From the NCBI RefSeq assembly GCF_000178855.1, contig NZ_ADVG01000003.1, positions 310,001 through 374,000 on the forward strand: a DNA stretch of 64,000 bases, given 5' to 3'. Under the pieces are notes generated by a model. The model saw only the letters and a list, made by a program, of their open reading frames with translations, was not told the DNA's origin and made no database searches. Origin of the DNA: Ktedonobacter racemifer DSM 44963. GTDB lineage: Bacteria > Chloroflexota > Ktedonobacteria > Ktedonobacterales > Ktedonobacteraceae. Every line of letters begins with the position of its first letter. The first letter of the stretch is position 1. Positions 1 through 8,879 of this stretch are shown in pieces. The position numbers and the translations under genes were made by a program.

Positions 1-320
1 TCCTGCTGAAAGACGGTCTGTGGCCCAGACAACTCCAGTTGACCCGCTTCGGCCAACCACCACTAGGCCCCGAGCGCATTATGACCGGCGCCCCCAACCT
101 CCATTCCCACTGGGGTGAATGAACGCAGACGCCAATCGGCCTCCTGCCTGGTCGGCGGAAGCAGAAAGGTGGTCTCCGACTGGTTAAACTCGCGCGCGAT
201 CTGCTGCATGGTCGCCTGACTCAGACCCTGTGCATTCACCACCAGAGCGAGCGGATTTCCGCTCAGTGGCTCCTGGGCAAAGACGTCAACTATGTAGAAA
301 CGAACATTCTGTTCTCTCAT
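1..320 (-). pseudogene. PhzF-family isomerase/epimerase, N-terminal part, interrupted by amber codon
   Basis: The translation begins at an ATG with a GGAGAAA-type ribosome site and shows the PhzF N-terminal fold: a FYIVDVFAQEPLSGNPLALV strand, then FNQSETTFLLPP and FTPVGMEVGGAGHNALGA. PhzF proteins are isomerases or epimerases related to diaminopimelate epimerase, and the catalytic Glu lies in the SETTF stretch. After GHNALGA the frame meets TAG (62-64) and continues in the same frame with WWLAEAGQLELSG to the window edge. Family members usually have Trp here, so TGG has probably become TAG. The gene also runs off the left end. It is probably a pseudogene, or a sequencing error at one base. 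Confidence 0.75.
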
Positions 321-407
321 CGGTTTCTCCTTCTCTTGTCTTACAATGGTTCATTTTGTCACGTTTGTACTATCGAAACAGCACAACTAGCTACAACCAA
401 CAGGAGT

Positions 408-683
408 CTAATCATCGCCCCATGCCTCGCCTATGGCGGGTCCAGCGACTCTCTGCTTGAGTGCCTGTCTCTGTTTAAGGGGTTGTTGCACTTTGCCCAA
501 CACCGGATAAGCGCAGGCTATGAGCAGACCGATCACCAAACAGGCGCGCCAGAGAGTTGCCGCCCCCAGGTATTGCATAATGACACCTCCGAGAGCCGGG
601 GCAATCAGATAGGACAGGCCAGTCATGGTGCCGAAGATTCCCTGGTAGACAAGGAGAAGTGGGAGAGCAAAAGGAGGACACAC
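408..683 (-). pseudogene. C-terminal fragment of an MFS transporter
   Basis: The 91-residue frame carries the last two or three helices of a major facilitator permease (VYQGIFGTMTGLSYLIAPALGG, then GAATLWRACLVIGLLIACAYPVLG) and a short basic tail. The GLSYLIAPALGGVI pattern is typical of the later helices of drug-efflux MFS proteins. Nothing upstream in any frame supplies the other roughly 300 residues, so this is a 5'-truncated remnant. It lies between the damaged phzF-like gene and the Lrp regulator, in a decaying stretch. Confidence 0.6.
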
Positions 684-823
684 CTGCGCAAAATGATGCT
701 CTCAAGGGCTTTCCTGATCTGCTTCCTCTGCGTTTCTAGTGTAGCATCGTTTTGTGGTAAAGTAGAGAATAAAATGGAAGCAATGGTCCTAGAAAACTTC
801 AGATACCAAAGGAAAAGCGAAGC

Positions 824-1318
824 ATGACTTTAGAAACCAAAAAGCTCCTTGATGAGACAAACTGGCAACTGCTTGAAGCGTTGCAACAGAACGCACGCCT
901 CTCCTACAGCGAGTTGGGACAACGGGTGGGACTCACTGCGCCCGCCGTTGCTGAGCGCATGCGAAAGATGGAGGAGCAGGGAATCATTACGGGCTATCAT
1001 GTTGAGGTTGACCTTGCTCGGCTCGGTTTGCCAATCGTGGCTCTGGTTCGCTTAGTGCCAGCGGCGGGACTCCACTGCCGGAACATGGCTTCCGCTGTCA
1101 GTGAACTCCCAGAGGTACTTGAGTGTTATCGCATGGCAGGCAATGATCAGGTGTTGGTCAAGGTAGCCGCAACCTCTATCGATCACCTGGACAGCGTCCT
1201 TGACCAACTCGCGGTCTATGGTCAACCTTCAACCTCGATTACGTTCTCCCAGCCCTTGAAGCAGCATGTCGTCACACAGAAGATGTTTGAGCAAGGGAAA
1301 AAGGAGGCGAACGCCTAA
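824..1318 (+). CDS. Lrp/AsnC family transcriptional regulator
   Basis: The 164-residue protein has the standard two-domain plan: an N-terminal winged helix-turn-helix (residues about 10-60, with NARLSYSELGQRVGLTAPAVAERMRKME) and a C-terminal RAM/AsnC ligand-binding domain (about 70-150, with LPEVLECYRMAGNDQVLVKV). The start is supported by AAAGGA eight to ten bases upstream. Lrp-like proteins bind amino acids and often control a neighbouring transporter or enzyme; here the adjacent divergent genes (MFS and phzF-like) are broken, so the regulator may have lost its local target. Its ligand is unknown. Confidence 0.9.
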   Translation: MTLETKKLLDETNWQLLEALQQNARLSYSELGQRVGLTAPAVAERMRKMEEQGIITGYHVEVDLARLGLPIVALVRLVPAAGLHCRNMASAVSELPEVLECYRMAGNDQVLVKVAATSIDHLDSVLDQLAVYGQPSTSITFSQPLKQHVVTQKMFEQGKKEANA

Positions 1319-1444
1319 ACGCCTCTGGGGAGAAGTCTCCGTGAACTGATTGCGCCGATCAGAGAGTGGTCCAACGCAAATGTCAAGGATATAATTGCTG
1401 CTCAGCTGCAGTATGATACACAGGCATTGAACAAAAGATAAGGT

Positions 1445-1464
1445 ATTGTCAACTTTGTGACAAT
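1445..1464. promoter_or_regulatory. Inverted repeat upstream of the GNAT-ankyrin gene
   Basis: The arms ATTGTCA and TGACAAT are perfect 7-bp inverted repeats separated by 6 bp. They lie about 40 bp before the ATG of the following gene and about 130 bp after the lrp stop. The size and position fit an operator, and the Lrp-type regulator next door is one candidate binder. This is inference only. Confidence 0.35.
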
Positions 1465-1504
1465 TGAAGAGCTAATTACCCTGAATTTACTATGAAAGTC
1501 AGTT

Positions 1505-2812
1505 ATGGATTACAGAGACCGTCAAGAACTCTTCCTAGAAGATGACCCAACCTTTGAGCAAAAGTGGCAGGCATTGAGCTTAAATAACCAGGGCTGGTTT
1601 GCCCGCTGTGCGCAAGCCAGGGCGAAAGAAGTGGTTTCTGAAAAAGGCATCATGTGGACGAGCGGGCACCTGGCTATTTCTTCTGTCAATCCTCTCCAGA
1701 TTGGCGACCAGCTAGACCGTGCGCTGGAGTGGTATCGCGCTCAACGTCCCATGGAGGGGGCGATCTGCTGGTATCTCACCGCGATTCCTCCAGGTGACCT
1801 TGCCGCGCGCTTGCTCGCTCGTGGGTTTGAACCAAACTGGCAACCGCACTGGATGTGGTGCAACCTTCGTGATCTCTCGGGTCAGCATGTCCATTCTTCC
1901 GCCTTTGACATTCAGGCTATCGAGGACGAACCAGCCTACCAGATAGATGATCTTTCTTCCTACCCTGCAGAGAAGAGAGAAGCTCGCGCTGCCCTACATC
2001 AGATGTTTCCGCACCATGTGCGCAGCCTGGTCGCTTTCCAGAAGAATCAGATAGTGGGGCGATGTATGCTCAATATCACGACCGGCGAATGGGGGATAGG
2101 GGGGATGTTTGCGATGGGCGTGGGGCTTTCGGCTCGCAACCAGGGGATCGGGACCGCGCTGGCGTGGGAGGCATGCGACCTTGCACGGCAGATGGGATGC
2201 CATCATGTCGTGCTCAATGCAACGCCCATGGGAGAGCCGGTGTACCGGCGTGTCGGCTTTCAGTCCATGGGATACGGTCCAAGCTGGCATCTGCGCACGC
2301 AGACGCTAGCGGCTCCCCCACCAACAAACGATCAGATACTCTTTCTGGAAGCAACCGGACGAGGTGAGGTCATGGCCCTCGACGAGAGAGGCAAACGTGT
2401 TGAAGACAGGTTCTTCCACGATCCCCTGTCCAATGGGCTGACGCCCCTGGATATCGCAGTTCACTGCCAGCAACCCGCCTCGGTGGACTGGCTCGTCAGC
2501 CACGGAGTGCCTCTTGATCTTCTCTCCGCATGGGATATGGGATGGAAACAACAAGTTCACCGGTTGCGGATCGAGCATCCAGAGCTGGTCAACGTTCAGC
2601 GCGGAGAAAGGCAGCTCACCCCCCTTCATATCGCGGTCGAACGGGGCGATCTTGAACTCGCGAAAGTTCTGCTCACCGTTCCCAATGATCTTGACCTCAA
2701 GGATAGCGAATTTGAGGCAACAGCATTGGGATGGGCACAGCATTTTCAGCGTGCGGAAATAATCATACTCATTGAACAGCACCGCATGAGCCAAAGGAAA
2801 CTGGATCACTAA
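1505..2812 (+). CDS. GNAT acetyltransferase fused to ankyrin repeats
   Basis: The 435-residue protein has three parts. Residues 1 to about 150 form a GNAT-like N-terminal half with weak family signals. Residues about 170-265 are a GNAT acetyl-CoA-binding domain, with an acceptor loop near LSARNQGIGTALAWEACDLA (the Q/R-x-x-G-x-G/A pattern) and a typical end VYRRVGFQSMGYG. Residues about 285-430 contain ankyrin-like repeats (LTPLDIAVHCQQPASVDWLV and LTPLHIAVERGDLELAKVLL). The enzyme probably acetylates a small molecule or protein amine, with the repeats giving partner recognition. No strong ribosome site is visible before the ATG, and no obvious operon partner follows. Confidence 0.75.
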   Translation: MDYRDRQELFLEDDPTFEQKWQALSLNNQGWFARCAQARAKEVVSEKGIMWTSGHLAISSVNPLQIGDQLDRALEWYRAQRPMEGAICWYLTAIPPGDLAARLLARGFEPNWQPHWMWCNLRDLSGQHVHSSAFDIQAIEDEPAYQIDDLSSYPAEKREARAALHQMFPHHVRSLVAFQKNQIVGRCMLNITTGEWGIGGMFAMGVGLSARNQGIGTALAWEACDLARQMGCHHVVLNATPMGEPVYRRVGFQSMGYGPSWHLRTQTLAAPPPTNDQILFLEATGRGEVMALDERGKRVEDRFFHDPLSNGLTPLDIAVHCQQPASVDWLVSHGVPLDLLSAWDMGWKQQVHRLRIEHPELVNVQRGERQLTPLHIAVERGDLELAKVLLTVPNDLDLKDSEFEATALGWAQHFQRAEIIILIEQHRMSQRKLDH

Positions 2813-2903
2813 AGAGATTTTCTGGAATATTCAGTACCGAAGACATTCTCTTGGTAAGAAACACGCACTTGACGCATATCTTGGTACAGCCTGGTATCAT
2901 TAT

Positions 2904-2990
2904 GTTTACTCCATTACCTGATCCCCTGATGGCCAGTATATCGCTTCCGCCAGCGCCGATCACACCGTGCAGATCTGGCGGGTTCGCTAA
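2904..2990 (+). pseudogene. WD40-repeat remnant
   Basis: One frame reads VYSIT-stop-SPDGQYIASASADHTVQIWRVR-stop, which matches the end of a WD40 beta-propeller blade (W-S-P-D-G-x-x-I-A-S-A-S-x-D-x-T-V-x-I-W). The in-frame TGA at 2919-2921 stands exactly where the blade consensus has Trp. No further blades are recognisable upstream, so this is the last blade of a lost WD40 protein. The rest of the 430-bp gap between 2813 and 3242 holds nothing I recognise. Confidence 0.6.
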
Positions 2991-3242
2991 TGGAAGAAGT
3001 CGCAATATACCACTGCTGGACAGGCTTTCAAAAACGCGGCTGTCGGCAATCATTTCACTTCAGCGACGCTTGCGGCCATTCAATCTCTGGAGACCTCTTT
3101 AACAACTCATAATCCAACGCCAGACACTGCACATGGCAAGGTAGTGGTACAATGCGGAAGACATGAGGTATTGTTTCCCCAAAGAAGCCCGTTCTCCTCC
3201 TCGTCAGGCTTGGAGATCGGGAATGAAGGAAGAAGGAAGGCA

Positions 3243-4505
3243 ATGGCTGAGATATCTGTGCCAGAAAGAAACTGGGCTGGCACCTACACGTACCAGGCAC
3301 AGAAGCTGCACCGACCGAGGACGATTGAACAAGTACAGCAGATCGTCGCCAAGGCGGCCAGCGTGCATGTGTTGGGCTCGCGGCACTCGTTCAACGGCAT
3401 CGCCGACGCCTCGGAGCTGATCACGCTTGAGGACCTGCCTGCTAATGTGCTCGTCGAACATGAAGCACATACGGTCTCCTTAGGCGGTGGGATAACATAC
3501 GGCAATCTGATCAAGACATTGAACGACGAGGAGGTGGCCTTGCACACCCTTGCCTCACTTCCCCACATCTCCGTCGCTGGTGCCGTGGCGACGGCGGCGC
3601 ACGGCTCGGGCGTCACCTGTGGCAACCTCGCGACTGCGGTCGCCGGACTGGAGATGGTAACCTCCAGCGGTGAGATCATCAAGGCATCCAGAGGTGAGCC
3701 CGACTTCGACGGCATGGTGGTCGGACTTGGCGCGCTCGGCGTGGTCACCCGAATCACCCTGGACGTGCAGCCAGCCTACGAGATGAAACAGCAGGTGTTC
3801 GAGGGACTCAGTTGGAAGGCACTCTACGACCACTTCGATGAGATCACCTCGTGCGGCTACAGCGTCAGCATCTTTACCCGCTGGGGCCAGACGAACGATC
3901 AGGTCTGGGTCAAGAGCCGGATGGATGAACCCGACCGGGTGGAGGGTGACCTCTTCGGCGCGATTGCCGCAACGGTTGATCGGCACCCGATCGCTGGACT
4001 CGATCCGACCCCTTGTACACCGCAGTTGGGGCGGCCCGGTCTCTGGTCCAACCGCTTGCCGCATTTCCGCATGGGCTACACGCCCAGCAGCGGCCAGGAA
4101 ATCCAGTCGGAGTATCTCGTCCCCCGGCGGCACGCCCTCGTGGCTATAGAAACTCTACGCGCCCTCGCAGACAGGATCCAACCGCTCCTGCAGGTGAGTG
4201 AGATTCGCCGAGTGGCCGCGGATCGGCTGTGGATGAGCATGAACTACGAGGAAGACTGCGTTGGCATCCACTTCACTTGGAAGCGCGAGCCAGACGCGGT
4301 CCAGGAGATGGTCATCCAGATCGAGGACGCTCTGACCCCGTTCGAGGCGCGCCCGCATTGGGGCAAGGCCTTCTATGCGGATGCAGCGGCAATCGCTCCG
4401 CTCTACCAACGCCGTTCCGACTTTGTCCGTTTGGTGGAGCGGCTCGACCCGCGCGGCGCGTTTCGCAACGCATGGTTCAAGACACACGTGCTTGGCGGCA
4501 ACTGA
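3243..4505 (+). CDS. FAD-dependent alditol (xylitol) oxidase
   Basis: The 420-residue protein matches the AldO/xylitol oxidase branch of VAO-type flavoproteins. The N-terminal PCMH FAD domain includes VLGSRHSFNGIADA, whose His (about residue 48) corresponds to the covalent flavin-attachment His in AldO. The C-terminal ALO-type domain ends with RPHWGKAF and the usual LDPRGAFRNAW. Such enzymes oxidise the terminal hydroxyl of xylitol or sorbitol to the aldose with release of hydrogen peroxide. The ATG at 3243 follows GAAGGAAGAAGGAAGG and is preferred to an upstream in-frame ATG at 3144 that adds 33 unrelated residues. The stop lies about 5 bp from the end of a TnpB element. Confidence 0.85.
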   Translation: MAEISVPERNWAGTYTYQAQKLHRPRTIEQVQQIVAKAASVHVLGSRHSFNGIADASELITLEDLPANVLVEHEAHTVSLGGGITYGNLIKTLNDEEVALHTLASLPHISVAGAVATAAHGSGVTCGNLATAVAGLEMVTSSGEIIKASRGEPDFDGMVVGLGALGVVTRITLDVQPAYEMKQQVFEGLSWKALYDHFDEITSCGYSVSIFTRWGQTNDQVWVKSRMDEPDRVEGDLFGAIAATVDRHPIAGLDPTPCTPQLGRPGLWSNRLPHFRMGYTPSSGQEIQSEYLVPRRHALVAIETLRALADRIQPLLQVSEIRRVAADRLWMSMNYEEDCVGIHFTWKREPDAVQEMVIQIEDALTPFEARPHWGKAFYADAAAIAPLYQRRSDFVRLVERLDPRGAFRNAWFKTHVLGGN

Positions 4506-4517
4506 GAGCTCCCCGTG

Positions 4518-6156
4518 CTAAAGCAGCGGGGGTTCCAGGGGTTCGGCCCACGCTTCCCGCTCTTCACCCCGAAGGAGATGAGCTGGCTCTAGTGGTGGTT
4601 CCCCTGACCTTTTGGGCAGACGCGCTCCGGCTCTGGTCAGACCAAAGCTTCGGGGCAGGCTCTGCCCTTCTTTCGCGCGTTGTGCTGTACGCTCGTGTGC
4701 TGCCCGCAGGCGCGCCTCCGCACCTTCCCAATACGCCTGGTATCGGGCACACGAGGGAATAGGGTCTGCTGGATCAAGGGAGGCGGCAAGATACGCCGAA
4801 TACAGGTCACGTTGGACAGAACCCACGCCACAGGAGCACTGATGCCAACGCTGAGAGAGCGGCTTCTTCACCCGCTTGCCACAGCCGTGACACCATTGGC
4901 TCAGCGCCGTCGTGCGTGTGGGAACTTCCACCAGGGTGCCGCCCGTGCTTGCAACGGTGCGTCTCAACCATTCTATAAACATCCCTGGGGCTCGCAGTCC
5001 CACACTCTTGCCAAACTGCTTTTGCCATGCCTTGTAGGAAATCTTTTTGAGGATGATGGTCTTGCCCAGTGCAACCACCTCATGCACCTTGCGGCCATGC
5101 AGGCTCTTGCGGTGCGCTGCCAGCTTGCGCTCTTTGGTCGCTTTGCGCCGCCGGGTGGCCTGGTAGCGCTTACTCTGCTTCCACCGCAGTTTCTTGTTGC
5201 CCTGCTTCTTGATGCGCCCCTTCTCGTCGTAGTTCTCCGGATTGGCGGCTCGCCGCTGTCGTTCCATCTGCCGCTGCAAACGGCGAATGGCCCTGCCATC
5301 AGGTGCCAGTTCCGCGCAGAACACCTCCAGGCTCGCTTCCCCTTCCTGAGGGAAGAGGGCCAGGGTCGAGGGACCGAGATCCCCCCCAACGATACCTTGC
5401 CCAACCTTGTGCTTGGGTTTGTGGTGGGGCTTGCCTTCCAAGGCCAGTTGGACGCGCGTAGCGATAGCCCTGTGTATCAGCGCCAGCCGCTTTGGGGCTG
5501 CTGGCGGGACGTTGAATGAGGCGGGCATACTTGATGCGGTGCCTGAGCCCATGGGTCACCACTTCATCCTTCCAATCGATGAGGACGGGCAGCTGGTCTC
5601 CGTTCCAGAGCACAAACCCTGCATTTCCGGCCTCGGGTGGCTGCAGGACAAGGCGGAGACTGGTATCATTGCGTTTGTTCTCGATGCTGGAGAAACCGCG
5701 TCCTCGGCTCTTAAAACGCACCCGTCTCGCCTGGCCCAGGCAGACGCGGTTGAGGGCGCGATAGGCGCGGGTGGCCAGGGTTTGAGCCAGCACCGCCTCG
5801 TTATGTTCCGCAATCCAGCCGACGCGCAGTCCTTTGACCGCTTCATGCAGAGCGGCTTCAGAGAAACTATACCTCTTGCGCAAAGCGGAGAAGGCGGCGG
5901 CTCGTTCCGCTTTGTGGATGCGAGGAAGGGCACGAGCCTCTTGCCAGGCGAGGTCAGCCCGCATGCGGCGCAGGCGCCTCTGTCCTTCGGAGAGGATGGC
6001 GTTGTAGAGCTGACGAGCGGCTTCCAGGTGAGCACGCAGGCGGGCGGCTTGCCCTGCATTGACGACCAGGGGCAGTTCGAGCAGAAAGGTGGGGGTGGCA
6101 GGCCGTTTCTCCTGCTGTTCCTTCTTCTTGCATTGCCCCAGGCATTTCTTTGGCAT
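4518..6156 (-). pseudogene. tnpB: TnpB (RNA-guided nuclease family), frameshifted, RuvC-II Glu apparently lost
   Basis: The N-terminal part (6156 to about 5465) has the helical and wedge regions, with residues such as KSRGRGFSSIENKRNDTSL. The C-terminal part, in a second frame (about 5465 to 4518), has the RuvC-I Asp in IVGGDLGPSTLALF, a CHGCG...CSCG zinc ribbon and the RuvC-III Asp in VQRDLYSAYLA. The frames switch near 5455-5470, around GYRYA/RVQLALEG, indicating a single-base indel. Where relatives have Leu-Glu-Lys before the SYKAW segment, this copy reads IILKKISYKAW, so the RuvC-II catalytic Glu seems to be Lys. Both defects predict loss of nuclease activity. Confidence 0.8.
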
Positions 6157-6277
6157 GCCTGCTCCTCCTTCAATCTCATACGTGCGATCGATCCTCGCAC
6201 GCCTATTGTACCAGAGAGTCGAGAAGAACGCAAGTTCTAGAAGGCTGGCTTTATCCGGTCCTCACGCTCACGCAGGG

Positions 6278-6322
6278 GTGGCGATTCATCCCCGGCATCA
6301 ATGACCGGGGCTTTCTCGCCAC
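6278..6322. repeat. IS605-type left-end hairpin
   Basis: The outer arms GTGGCGA (6278-6284) and TCGCCAC (6316-6322) are perfect inverted repeats. Inside them CCCCGG and CCGGGG form an inner stem around CATCAATGA. This subterminal hairpin marks the left end of the adjacent TnpB element. The GTGGCGATTCATCCCCGG half recurs near 59944. Confidence 0.7.
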
Positions 6323-6460
6323 CTTCTCTGTAAAGAAAGACCGCAAGCGGCCTGTGAGGAGTGATTTGACGAGAAGAGGCAAGATGTCGCCGGTGTGTGC
6401 TCTTTTGGGTCGTTAAAATTCATCATCTAGTCACTTCCTCTGAGCAGCGGAGCGTTGCCT

Positions 6461-7168
6461 TTATGCACGTAGTGACGCTAGTGGTGCCAAGTCTGTATTT
6501 TTGAGCATGGCGAGGGCAGCGGGGATGGTGCCGATGATCCAGAGAGCGCAGATCAGGTATATGAGCACATCCTGGAAGACGATAGGCATATGCACGGGAA
6601 AGAGGAGGATGGTGAGCGGGCTAGTGAGGGCAAAGGCCCAGGCAGCCCAAGCAGGGACGAGGTGCAGTCGGCCAAGCATGAAGCCGATGAGCACAGCACT
6701 GAGCAGATGGCCGATAATGTAGATGAGAAGGAAGGTTGTCATGACAGTGTCGCCATTGAAGCGCGTCCAGAGCGCGGCAAGCTGCGGGGTGCTACCGCCC
6801 CGGTCGATGTCGTAGGCCAGGTCGTCGAGGCTGATGAGCGCTGCCCAGGGTATCCAGCCGACCAGGGAGAGTGCCGCCGAGATGGTGGCGAGCCACGGCG
6901 CACGCCGCATGCCCAAGAGCGACATGCCCAGGTAGCCAAGGGGCAAGAAGAAGGAGGCAGCAACGGCACCGATGAGGTGCAGCGTGTTGGCAGTAGGACT
7001 TGCCATCGCACTGGCGATAAGAGGCGCGCGGCCATTTCCCTGCCAGGTGACGAGGTAGAGTGTGATGGAGAGCGGTGCCAGGATAATGCAGGCCGCAAGG
7101 CACGAGCGCTGGAATATGTAAGCGGAGGAAATTTCTGCCTGCTCTGAAGAAATTGTGGATGATTTCAT
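6461..7168 (-). CDS. Polytopic membrane protein, unknown function
   Basis: The 235-residue protein has about six hydrophobic segments, including SCLAACIILAPLSITLYLV, LHLIGAVAASFFLPLGYLGM and ALWIIGTIPAALAML. It resembles small DUF4386-like or general integral membrane proteins of Actinobacteria and Chloroflexota, but I cannot place it in a functional family. The ATG at 7168 is chosen over an upstream alternative because GAAGGA lies at a normal distance. It stands alone; the upstream intergenic region (7169-7656) separates it from the divergent binding protein gene. Confidence 0.65.
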   Translation of the reverse strand: MKSSTISSEQAEISSAYIFQRSCLAACIILAPLSITLYLVTWQGNGRAPLIASAMASPTANTLHLIGAVAASFFLPLGYLGMSLLGMRRAPWLATISAALSLVGWIPWAALISLDDLAYDIDRGGSTPQLAALWTRFNGDTVMTTFLLIYIIGHLLSAVLIGFMLGRLHLVPAWAAWAFALTSPLTILLFPVHMPIVFQDVLIYLICALWIIGTIPAALAMLKNTDLAPLASLRA

Positions 7169-7491
7169 CTTGATGTTCCTTCTTTCTGAAATAGAAGAGA
7201 GTCGATGGAGCGGCATGTCCTGCTTACTTGTTGTATGCCCTGTGAAAACGCCGATGTGACCATCGGTCTCCCTCCTTTACGAGCGGTACATGAAGCGTTC
7301 TCACGAGAAGGATCGCCTGCGATGCGCGAACGCAATTTACAATCCCTACAGGGAGTATACCGAATGGAGAGCGCTTTTCCCAGGTACATTCGTATCAGTG
7401 CTCACTTTTCACGCCGACTGCTCACGCTTCGGATCTGGCACAATCCTGGTGAAGTCAGCCTATAAACCTTCTCACTCTCTTACCAGAGGGG

Positions 7492-7521
7492 TTGACAAGT
7501 TCTTTACTCAAAACGTATGTT
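7492..7521 (+). promoter_or_regulatory. Candidate sigma-70-type promoter for the NMT1-type binding protein
   Basis: A perfect TTGACA (7492-7497) is followed after 18 bp by TATGTT (7516-7521). It lies about 135 bp before the start codon of the lipoprotein gene. The rest of the 7169-7656 gap shows no gene, and I could not recognise an FMN or TPP riboswitch in it. Confidence 0.4.
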
Positions 7522-7656
7522 TAGCACCCAGGGGAATAATATTAAACTGTGTTTCTGTTTATAACTCTGATCGTTCGCCTTATCGTCCAGGTAGCTGAAT
7601 TGATCATGGCTAAATACACACATATACATATATTTCACGTATGGAGTAGGTAATTA

Positions 7657-8664
7657 ATGTTCCGACGTCCTAGTTCGTTTTCCCTTCTGGTATTCGGCTT
7701 GTGGTTGTTGTCCATCAGCCTGTTAGCGAGTGGTTGCGGAGGAAGTACAACCACGACAACGACCTCTTCAAATAGAGTACAACAGGTTTCTATTGGTCTA
7801 GGGTATATACCAGACATCCAGTTCGCACCTTTTTATGTTGCTCAATCAAAGGGGTATTACAGTGAGTCAGGTCTGAATGTTACCTTTCATCATGGTATCG
7901 TTCCAGACCTCATCGGTTCGATGGTGGCCGGAAAGAATACATTTGTTATGGCTGGTGGCGATGAATTGCTTACCGCTCGCAATGAGCATATACAGGCAAA
8001 AAATGTCGCAACAATCTTCCAGAAGTACCCCATCAGCTTAATTGTTCCTGCCGACTCACCAATTAAGTCTCCAGCCGATTTAAAGGGACACACTGTCGGC
8101 ATACCCGGTCCCTATGGGTCAAGCTATACTGCGCTGCAAGCATTTCTCTACAAGGAGCATCTCTCGCTTTCTGATATCAAGCTTCAATCAATAGGTTTTA
8201 CACAGGTTGCGGCCTTGCTCACTCATCGCGTGGATGCGATTATAGGCTACTCCAATAACGAACCACTACAGCTTGCCAGGCGCAATGTACAGGTTCGCAC
8301 ATTCGCTGTCTCTGACTATCAACCACTCATCTCAGAAGGGATTATTGTCCCTGAAACCACACTTCAGGAACAGCCGCAGGTGGTCCATGAGTTTGTGCAA
8401 GCCACATTAAAGGGGCTACAATATGTGATCGATCATCCTGAGGATGCGATCACGCTGAGTAAGCCTTATGTTCCCGGCATGACCAATACCCAACAGACGC
8501 TGGAGATATTGAAGGCAACCATTCCTATTTGGCAAGGGAATGGAACGCTTGGTACCAATGATGAGGTGGCCTGGCAAGCTATGGAGCAATTCATGGTTGC
8601 GCAGAAGATGATACGTCCCATCCAGAAGGTCTCGGACGCCTATACCAACCAGTACATAAAATAA
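7657..8664 (+). CDS. ABC transporter substrate-binding lipoprotein, NMT1/THI5 type
   Basis: The 335-residue protein begins with a lipoprotein signal peptide (LLSISLLASGCGG lipobox) and a Thr-rich linker, then the NMT1/THI5-like fold (VSIGLGYIPDIQFAPFYVAQSKGYYSESG... DLIGSMVAGKNTFVMAGGDELL). This family binds pyrimidine thiamine precursors, riboflavin (RibY in Chloroflexus) or sulfonates. The YIPDIQFAPFYVA opening is close to that of thiamine-precursor and RibY proteins. No permease or ATPase follows, so the partner transporter must be elsewhere. The ligand is undecided, with riboflavin or a thiamine precursor most likely. Confidence 0.85.
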   Translation: MFRRPSSFSLLVFGLWLLSISLLASGCGGSTTTTTTSSNRVQQVSIGLGYIPDIQFAPFYVAQSKGYYSESGLNVTFHHGIVPDLIGSMVAGKNTFVMAGGDELLTARNEHIQAKNVATIFQKYPISLIVPADSPIKSPADLKGHTVGIPGPYGSSYTALQAFLYKEHLSLSDIKLQSIGFTQVAALLTHRVDAIIGYSNNEPLQLARRNVQVRTFAVSDYQPLISEGIIVPETTLQEQPQVVHEFVQATLKGLQYVIDHPEDAITLSKPYVPGMTNTQQTLEILKATIPIWQGNGTLGTNDEVAWQAMEQFMVAQKMIRPIQKVSDAYTNQYIK

Positions 8665-8879
8665 ACTCCACTCTCTTGTTTGCCCATGCTTCTTGGATGT
8701 GGCACAAAGGGTCGCTTTTCGTCTCAACCTCGTTCGTCACTGTGCAAGTGGCAAGATTGAGGTGGAGATGGAATACGTTACATCCCTGTTCCATGTAAAG
8801 TACCATTGGTGCTGAGAAGTCTTCGGCAAACAGGCACTGAATAGTCACGACCAATGAAAAAATGAGGAGATCACTCACC

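Larger units (their letters stand above)
4511..6322 (-). mobile_element. IS200/IS605-type (IS1341-like) TnpB-only element, decayed
   Basis: The element is bounded by an imperfect hairpin at the right end (CCCCGTGCT at 4511-4519, AGCAGCGGGG at 4522-4531) and a strong hairpin at the left end (6278-6322). It contains one broken tnpB on the minus strand and no TnpA Y1 transposase, so it would depend on TnpA in trans. The tnpB stop codon lies inside the right-end hairpin, as is common where the 3' end of the gene overlaps the omega RNA scaffold. The exact cleavage sites cannot be fixed by eye. Confidence 0.75.

Noticed and set aside
4680..5519. Long plus-strand open frame opposite the broken TnpB
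   Set aside because: It is antisense to a recognised TnpB reading frame, has no family features, and arises from GC-biased codon use.
7498..7656. Possible FMN or TPP riboswitch before the NMT1-type binding protein
   Set aside because: The conserved core motifs of those riboswitches were not visible, and only a promoter-like pair was found.
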